From contig JAOPHQ010006265.1 of assembly GCA_030340625.1 (NCBI GenBank), positions 292,001 through 356,000 of the forward strand: a stretch of DNA of 64,000 bases, read 5' to 3'. Positions 33,639 to 64,000 of this stretch are shown here, piece after piece (position 1 is the stretch's first letter; each line of letters starts with the position of its first letter). Below the pieces are notes generated by a model. It saw only the letters and a list, made by a program, of their open reading frames with translations, made no database searches and was not told where the DNA came from. The position numbers were made by a program, and so were the translations under genes. Source of the stretch: Merluccius polli. Lineage: Eukaryota; Chordata; Actinopteri; Gadiformes; Merlucciidae.

Positions 33639-36627
33639 CAACCACACTATGTTGTAGCAACTCATCCCCCTAGGAGTTAATGGTTTTACAACAAGGAACT
33701 AAGCAGACTTTTCTTTCAATGGGCTATAGGACATTGTAAAACGGTTCTTATCAGGAAATAAGAAAACTAAATATATCTCTATCTGTGCCAGTTAAAGATG
33801 TTCTGTTATGTATTTTTAATAGATAACACAATCCAGATAACGTAGGCCTAATTTGCATCCAGCGCTTTATGAAGAATTCAACAGGTTTTATTTCTATGCA
33901 TTATCTCTATTCATGTATCAATAGTTTTCTACTTCATTGTTTAAGTGTTGGTTGGTCTGTTTGTTTAGGGGGTGTGCATTTGCTTTTGTGGATGTAGTGA
34001 GGACAGTTTCATGAGGATGTTTACTCCACTTGTTGAGGACTGCATCGTATTTATTTCCTCTTTTTTAGGGGCTGCATGAAGAAGATTAGAGCTAATATCT
34101 GAGAATTACACAACAACTGTTTCTGATGCCAACACCTTCAAAACGTTAAGCATGTTTTCGCTGTTCTGCTTTGTTGATTTCATGTAAAAACAATTCTGGG
34201 CCTATTAGGGTTCTCACCGATGTGCAGCCTAGACTAAACGTGTGAATATAATGAACGACACGGAGCTGTGTTTTGATTCAGGATGCCATGTGATGCCATG
34301 GTGAGGCCTACGTGACGTGACATGGCGTTACAAGGCCCCAGCAGCATCCATGGCTTTTCCCTTGTGTTGAGCTCATAGCTAAGGCTCCCTGAAGTCAGCT
34401 TCCTGTGTTGAATCACAAACTAGTATAGTATAGTGTTCACCTCTCCCTGTCTGCCTGTCTGCCTGTCTGTCTGGCTCTCTACCGCCCATACTCTATCACA
34501 GCCACCTCCCACCCAGTCCTCAACGTCTGGGGGACCGCGGGGCCGGATTCACCTGAGACATTTCCTCTGAGAGTGCTTTAAGTTCTCAAGAATCCCATTT
34601 ATTGGTAGTTTCTTTCGTTACAAAATGAAAGAAGGAAAGAAACAAACATTTTTAATGATATCTTTTGGAGAACAGCAGTTTTTCTAAACTGCAGTTGCAC
34701 GATTTGTGTTACTCAGAAACGTTTGTGAATCAGGCCCCTGGACCGCGGCCGGCTCCACCGCCCCACACAGGGCCTCCAGGGGCAGTAAGCCTCGGCTCGG
34801 CTTGGACTAACCTCCCGCGCACCGCACACCTCTGTCTCCAGACAGGATTTCCTGCGTCTGTGGGAGGGAGGGGCAATGCCTCAGGAACCCTCCATCACCA
34901 CCACCACCACCACCACCACCACCACTAGCTCAGTTAGCATTTAGTTAGCGGCGGTCACCACGTCCACGTCGTTTCCGCCGTCTCCTTTGTCAACGGAGAA
35001 CAGGAAGGATGAGCCATTGTTGGTTCAAGCATGACGACTGTTTCTTCTTGTGGTCATCATTGAGTTTCATTAATGTCTAAATACGGTCACATTTAAATCA
35101 TGGGGGGAAAAATGTGAATGAATCACACTGGAATACATTGACAAGACCTATTAACTATTAGACTACGAGTCTTTAGGTGACTCTAAAACTGTGGATGAGA
35201 ACATCATCTTATTGCAAATGTAATGAAGAAAGGGATATCAGTGATGATCAGTACCACTACCATCATATGTAGTTATTTACTGCCTAATGGTTACTCTTGT
35301 TTATTGTGTGTTATGGCAAAAATGTGCATAGATTGTTTGTTTGTGACTTTAGGATATATAACTTTTTGTGAACCCTAACAGAACTGAACTTAACTCATTG
35401 GTTCCCTGCTCAAAAGGAAGAGGGAGGGAGGGAGGGAGGGAGGGAGATAATTAGGCACTCAGAACTGGTCCTGCTTTCATAAGCCATCCGCTGAAGTGGC
35501 TTTATCAAGACGAGATGAGAGGGCTTGAGTCAGGAGGGTCTCATCAAGGCAGACCCAGCTGCAGACAACCTGGACCAATCCCTGGCTTCACTCCCCGGCC
35601 TTCTCCTTGTCTTCTGCTGCTCCAAGTGGAAGTCAATTACTCAACTGAAAACCCTTGGTTTCTATACAGTACTATATGATGACCTGCTATCAGCAATTTT
35701 TCCCCTTTTTGCCCTTTTTCTCATGGTTCTCACGCGTTTGGCTCTATATTGCAACAGTCTTGTAGTCAAACGAATACATAAGAGAGAGAAAGAGAGATCA
35801 GGGACACTAATAAATATCCTGCGTATCCAACATTCACTACACCGGCGGTGCCACTGAACCATCAAGATGACTCAAGACTGCTGTGGAGACCAGCCCATGC
35901 TCATTTCCTGGACACCTCTTAGTGGCTCCTATCGTCCCCAACAGATAACAGTGGCGGCTCTGGCTCTGGGAAACACAAAAGCACAACACAATGTTCCTTC
36001 CTCTCTTCTAGGTGCAGACAGCTGAGGAGACCTGTGGGGCGACAAAGACAACATTCATTCGTTCAGAAGAAGAAAAAAAAACGTGAAGTGATTCACTGAG
36101 AACTCATCACTCACTTTATACTGAATGAATGAAAGAAGACCCCCAAGTAGTCTTTGATGCCTTTATTGCCCAGGAAGCTCCTCTTTGTGGGGTTTTATTA
36201 CTCTCATTGTACTGGAATTAGGATCCAAAGAAGGAAGGCTGACGGGTCATATTCATTATTGATGTCATGTCCAGTTGCCAGGAAACCAAAACGGTGTGCT
36301 GCGTGTGCGTAGCTATGAAAAGATATTATGAGACATTTGTTTGTTACTATGCTTTTATTTCCTCCTTTCCAATAGACACGGTTATATTTAGGAATGTACC
36401 GTGAGCCCCCCCCCCCCCCCCCCCCCCCCATACCCTATATATGTATATGAGCCCTATACTGAATATATTAAGCTATAAGAGAAGATACGCTAAGATATGA
36501 TTTAGGTGAGCCAAGACAAGATACGATAAGAGCAATCTTTTAGATAACACGATAAGACACGACGAATCCTGGGAGGGATTCATCGTGTGGGTGGTCTGGG
36601 TTGGATGGTGCTGGGGTCTTAGCTTAC

Positions 36628-36686
36628 CTGTAGTAGCCCACCATCTCCACCTCCTCCTCCCCACCACCACCACCACCTCCAGACAT
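36628..36686 (-). other. Possible first coding exon of unknown gene (uncertain)
   Basis: On the minus strand an ATG with A at -3 opens MSGGGGGGEEEVEMVGYYR and is followed at once by a good donor (CAG|GTAAGC, GT at 36627-36626). Its phase (ends two bases into a codon) does not fit bmerb1-like exon 2, and I found no partner exon. The poly-Gly comes from a CCA/CCT-rich simple tract, so chance is quite possible. No family was recognised. Confidence 0.2.
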
Positions 36687-37410
36687 GGTAAAAGATCTGC
36701 AGTAGGTCTCCAGTAGCCTGTGGCACACGTTGGAGGACCTTAGCCTTTCTTTGTCCTTTCTGGAAGAGGGCCTCAGCATTGTCGGTCCAGTTTATTGTTG
36801 CCAGAAAACCTGTGAGTCCACCATCTCAGTCTCCTTCTCAGAGGCCCCCTATCCATCATAACACGTTTCAAAAGAAGTATTGTTTAATGCTTCAGTGTTG
36901 CGTAGCCTATAAAACAACAACCAAACATATGCACCAATCTTGCAACACCTCTCTCAATGTTGTTATAGGGGTTTCAGGATGGCACAACACAAGCCTCCGC
37001 GCGACGACAATAACATGTCGCCGCGGGGTTGTGTTGTAGAACGACGAACAAAGCCAGACAGTGTTGACATTCGTCTGCGCCGCGGGAATTGTTTCACAAA
37101 CTTCTGTGGCCGGAGTGGAACGGAGAAAAAAGGCAGAGCTTGACAAATGCTAAGTGTCCCACTGAGACCAGGCCACAAATGACTGTTAACATAACTGTGT
37201 GTGTGTGTGTGTGTGTGTCTCTGAGGTTTACCCAGTTATTCCTGACACGTGAAGGTCTGCCCTGGCAATATGGCAAACCTAAGAGATTGTATTTAGCTGG
37301 GGGAATTGCACAAGCAAGTGATGGAACATGCAATACGACGGGTCCAAAAGCAGTTCTACAGAGAACCTGGCAATATCGTGGGTGGGTGTATGTGTTTATG
37401 TGTGTGTGTG

Positions 37411-37435
37411 TGTGAGTGAGTGAGTGAGTGAGTGA

Positions 37436-37522
<87 letters not shown>
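37411..37522 (+). repeat. (GTGA)n-(GA)n compound microsatellite
   Basis: GTGA units pass into about 44 GA units ending at 37522; intergenic. Confidence 0.95.
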
Positions 37523-37525
<3 letters not shown>

Positions 37526-40001
37526 AATGAACTGGGAGTGGTCTAAAATTAAATTGTCTCATACAGAAGCAGGCGCTTTATCACAGAGCATTTCACTAAC
37601 TAATTCCTGACGGATGGCTATGGCATTTCTAACAAATTACACTCAAACGATAGATCTTAAATCTTAAAACCTACAGCCTCTTTAATGTAAGTACTCGGTG
37701 TTTACTCAACATTTATTTGATTAAAAGTCAACTAAATGTATTTCAATTCAGTCGAATCCAACTTTCCACCCTGGGCTCCGGAAGGGAGGTATTCAGCATC
37801 TTGTTGCCCACAGAGCGTTCCTCTCTTCCCACAGATAACTCAGGCGAGGGGTGTGGCCTCACGAGACGCCCAGAGGAGCCGTCTCCAGAGGTTTCTCTTC
37901 TCTACCACCGCATGCTGCCTGCGTCGGCGGTGCTGACAACCACTTTGTGAAAGGCTCCTTTTGTTTTGGGGGTTTCGACGCATACTATGAGGCCATATCT
38001 GGAGATGAACGTCAAGCTGCTGCCGTACGCTTTGGTGAACCTGTGAACGATTATCCAAGCATGTCTTCAAAACAAAACTAACACAAAAAAAAATGTTTAG
38101 CGTAAGAAACGGTCTTCAAGCTCAGCACTCGCCGACACATTAAAACATTTATTGTGCGCTTCGATATGCACAATTAGGTGCTTAAAGTGAAAGTGCAGCA
38201 TGTTTAAATCCCCCCCCTCTCATTAAAGACTGACGTTTTCACGGCGGGCCTTGGGGCATGACGGTGGGGGTAGCACAGAGCCGGGCTGTGGGCCTCCACA
38301 GTTGTACTGCAGTAGTGGAAAATGCCAACCGCAGAGTTGCTATAAACGGCGGTTAGCGGCGAGGCCTGCTGAAGCTCTGCCTGTGTCAGTGTGGACACAC
38401 CCTCGCTTTCCTGCTGCGCCCGTCGTATTTAGGCCTAAACCCCCCCCCCCCCCCACCTACCCAGCTATCCCGGTAAACAACAAAAATCCTCATTCACTCA
38501 AAACATGTGCCGTTTGCTATTTTTGCCTTCGTAAAGCGGGTGGCCATGTGTGAACATCTGTGTCGGGGGAAGTAGACAGATGTTCACAAATGGCCAGTCG
38601 AGGAACATTAGAAAAATGAACGACGAACAGACAGACTGTAATAAGGTCCAAAGACGGGATTTATTCGATAGGTTCAAAAAAATAATAATACTGAGCGATA
38701 TAAATATTACAAAATGGAATACTCTTTTTTTTAATTATTGTAAATACACTTAAAGACTTTAATGTTACCCTGGTAGTACAAATGCAGATAATGACAGACT
38801 TCACAATGACAGAGCTGAATTTGGCGTTGAACAGCTTGTTACAGTTAAATACACTAAAACATGTCTGCCACTCTTTGACATAAAAGTCTCCTCCAACTTG
38901 CTTTCTCGCATGGACTTCAGGAAGAATATGCTGGCTTTCGCTGCCAGCGATAAAGCTGTAGTAGACGCATCATTTCAAACGTCTGCGTGTCTTTGATAGT
39001 TGCGATGGCCTCGATGCTCTTTAGGTAACAATAATCTTCTTCTTTTTTTTTTTTACAAAAGTCTTTTTACTCTGCTAGACTACAGCAGAAGCACTTGGAA
39101 TAGACCCATGCCTCTCTCCGTCCATCCATAGAAGTACTTAACAATAACCGCATCCATCCATGCTAGCTATAACTGGTCTGAGCAAAATCATCGTTCATCC
39201 ATGTCCGATTTACTATGCATGGACTGTTGCTATTCCAGTCGTTTCGTTGGCACAGGGCTGCTTCACTGTGGAGAGCCCATTGGGCGTGCGCTCCACAGTG
39301 AACACAAGTGTCACGATCACAGGAAAACTCCAGAATTTTATCTTATATGTAGGTTTGGAGTCAGCTAAGGTCAACCAGTGACAACAGGCTAGTGGCACAG
39401 ACGGCGCCAAAATAGCCCGCAAGCCAAGTGCCAACCACCCAACACCAGAGCGGTGATTTTCCTCAGGAGACAACTTGTGTTTCAGTCACGCTAGACGGTC
39501 CTGAAAAGGTTATATAAAAGGCAGGACACACACCCAGGGGACTTTAATCACACCCCAGTCTAGCCTTGCTTTATGTGTTACATATTTGGTACAGGATTGC
39601 GTTCACAGTAGTTCATAAGAGGCCACTTAAACCAAGAGGATCCGCGCGGCTGATGTGATTGTCTGGCATATGTCCTATACACAGTACAGCTTCATGGAAA
39701 AATACAATAAAAATAACAACGCCGCGAGACAGAGGAGAAACTTCAGGCGTCGGCAAACGTCCATCCAGCCTTCCTTCCTTCTTTCCTTCTTTCTTTTCCT
39801 TTACAGTTGCAAAGATATTTTCTTTCTTCTCTTCTTCTTGGGAAGATATTTGTGTGAGAAGTGTGGGTATACATTCAACACCGTGACGGTGTAGACTAGA
39901 GACCGGGGCCGTGCTGCAGCGACCGCGCGCGCTCTTCCGCTGGGTCCAATTGCACTTGAGGGTGAAGCAGAACCGCCACCACCGCCATGTTGCTCTACTC
40001 C

Positions 40002-63384
<23,383 letters not shown>

Positions 63385-63432
63385 CTGGATGGACAGCAGA
63401 GAGATTCAAACAGTAAATAAAAACTGTCAAAC

Positions 63433-63556
63433 CCTTTAAAACCAGGAAAAGGCAACACTCATGCTATATCACGATATTATTACGATATCCAAAATCTAAG
63501 ACGATATAGTCTCATATCACGATATCGATATAATACCCATATATTGCCCAGCCCTA
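63433..63556 (+). mobile_element. hAT-type MITE, copy 4 (3' part only)
   Basis: Matches the right-hand 125 bases of copy 3 (CCTTTAAAACCAGGAAAAGG ... ATATTGCCCAGCCCTA); the left half is absent. It begins 49 bases upstream (transcript sense) of radil-like exon 63384-63056. Confidence 0.85.
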
Positions 63557-64000
63557 CTTTGAATATAATATGCTATTTTTGACGTACGATTATTCAGATC
63601 TCCTACATCTGTTTAAAGCATGTATTCTATGTTTCACCATCTCATTATGACACTGTCTGGCACCTACTGCACTGAGCCCTCCCACGAGAGGAGCACCCAC
63701 TCCAGCTCCCACTATCAACACCACTTCCTTGGGAGGGTCATTGTTAAACTGTTGACTGTGCTGTCGACAGTGTGGACCTTTGGGACTGCGGCTGGGGAAA
63801 AAAAAAAGAAAATAATCGCTATTGAAACAAACTTGACATGTTGCTCCGCTCTCGTATTGATATATCCCTCTCCTATCAACAACAGAAGTCCACCGTCACA
63901 GCTTTTTACTGCCTATTCAAAATCCGACATGCCGGGAGGAAGCGGAGGAAGTGTGGAGAGAAGGTGAGCGGAGGTCAGCAGCAGGGCCCTGGCCCCCCGG
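63557..64000. other. Right-edge intron of radil-like gene; nothing further recognised
   Basis: No upstream radil-like exon could be identified here. A plus-strand ATG near 63929 (MPGGSGGSVERR) is followed by AAG|GTGAGC, which looks like a first exon, but nothing supports a plus-strand gene. Confidence 0.35.

Larger units (their letters stand above)
32936..40001. other. Intergenic, bmerb1-like to radil-like; no supported gene
   Basis: About 7 kb with no recognised coding sequence other than one uncertain exon-like segment (36628-36686). Repeats seen: GGGA array (about 35410-35444), (CAC)n (about 34893-34925), C24 (36406-36429), GTGA/GA array (37411-37522), C-run (about 38438-38454). CpG-rich patches lie near 36985-37085. 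AATAAA on the minus strand at about 38145-38150 could end the radil-like transcript. Several GATA motifs cluster at 36485-36565. Confidence 0.5.

Noticed and set aside
36485..36565. Cluster of GATA motifs as an enhancer
   Set aside because: The motif is short and the block is an imperfect AAGATA-type simple repeat; no support beyond counting.
63929..63966. Plus-strand first exon MPGGSGGSVERR followed by GTGAGC
   Set aside because: Lies in a radil-like intron on the other strand with no partner exon visible; one weak donor match is not enough.

Overview
This window is vertebrate nuclear DNA, almost certainly from a teleost fish. Genes are split into short exons with GT-AG introns, the proteins match vertebrate families along their length, and the non-coding part is packed with (CA)n, (GA)n and (TA)n arrays, hAT-type transposons and LINE/SINE tails typical of ray-finned fish. 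There is no bacterial or phage content. All five genes I can support lie on the minus strand, so transcription runs right to left.

Layout from left to right: (1) 1-1732, the 5' four coding exons of mcm5 (replicative helicase subunit), cut by the left edge, with a cell-cycle-type promoter (E2F-like sites, two CCAAT boxes, GC box) at 1733-2050. (2) 3299-9087, complete nine-exon gcat (mitochondrial glycine C-acetyltransferase, 423 aa). (3) 11183-18550, complete fifteen-exon tom1 (VHS-GAT endosomal adaptor, 462 aa). (4) 22868-32646, complete six-exon gene of the BMERB1 (human C16orf45) family, 197 aa, ending in a CaaX-like tetrapeptide. (5) 40002-63384 and beyond the right edge, thirteen 3' exons (941 codons) of a RADIL-family gene with FHA-like, dilute and PDZ regions. 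For each complete gene the exon lengths sum to an open frame and every junction phase agrees, which is the main support for the models.

The genes do not form one pathway: DNA replication, threonine/glycine catabolism, endosomal sorting, a Rab-binding-type protein, and a Ras/Rap-effector-type adhesion protein. From general knowledge, human TOM1 and MCM5 are close neighbours on chromosome 22q12 and GCAT is on 22q13, so the left part resembles that block; human BMERB1 (16p13) and RADIL (7p22) lie elsewhere, so the right part may be an ohnologous or rearranged segment.

The most unusual items are: a 22-bp tandem repeat that has copied the exon 2 splice donor of the bmerb1-like gene five times; a 521-bp terminal-inverted-repeat element with a probable 9-bp target duplication carrying what looks like a relic of a RecQ-type helicase N-terminus; a 1.65-kb hAT-like insertion with a perfect 8-bp target duplication; a four-copy hAT MITE family, one copy with a perfect 8-bp duplication; a 33-bp minisatellite of about 25 units; UG/CA microsatellites set against several splice sites (including the tom1 exon 2 acceptor); and two strong CTCF-like motifs in divergent orientation. 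I did not find a bacterial-type system, CRISPR array or convincing RNA gene.
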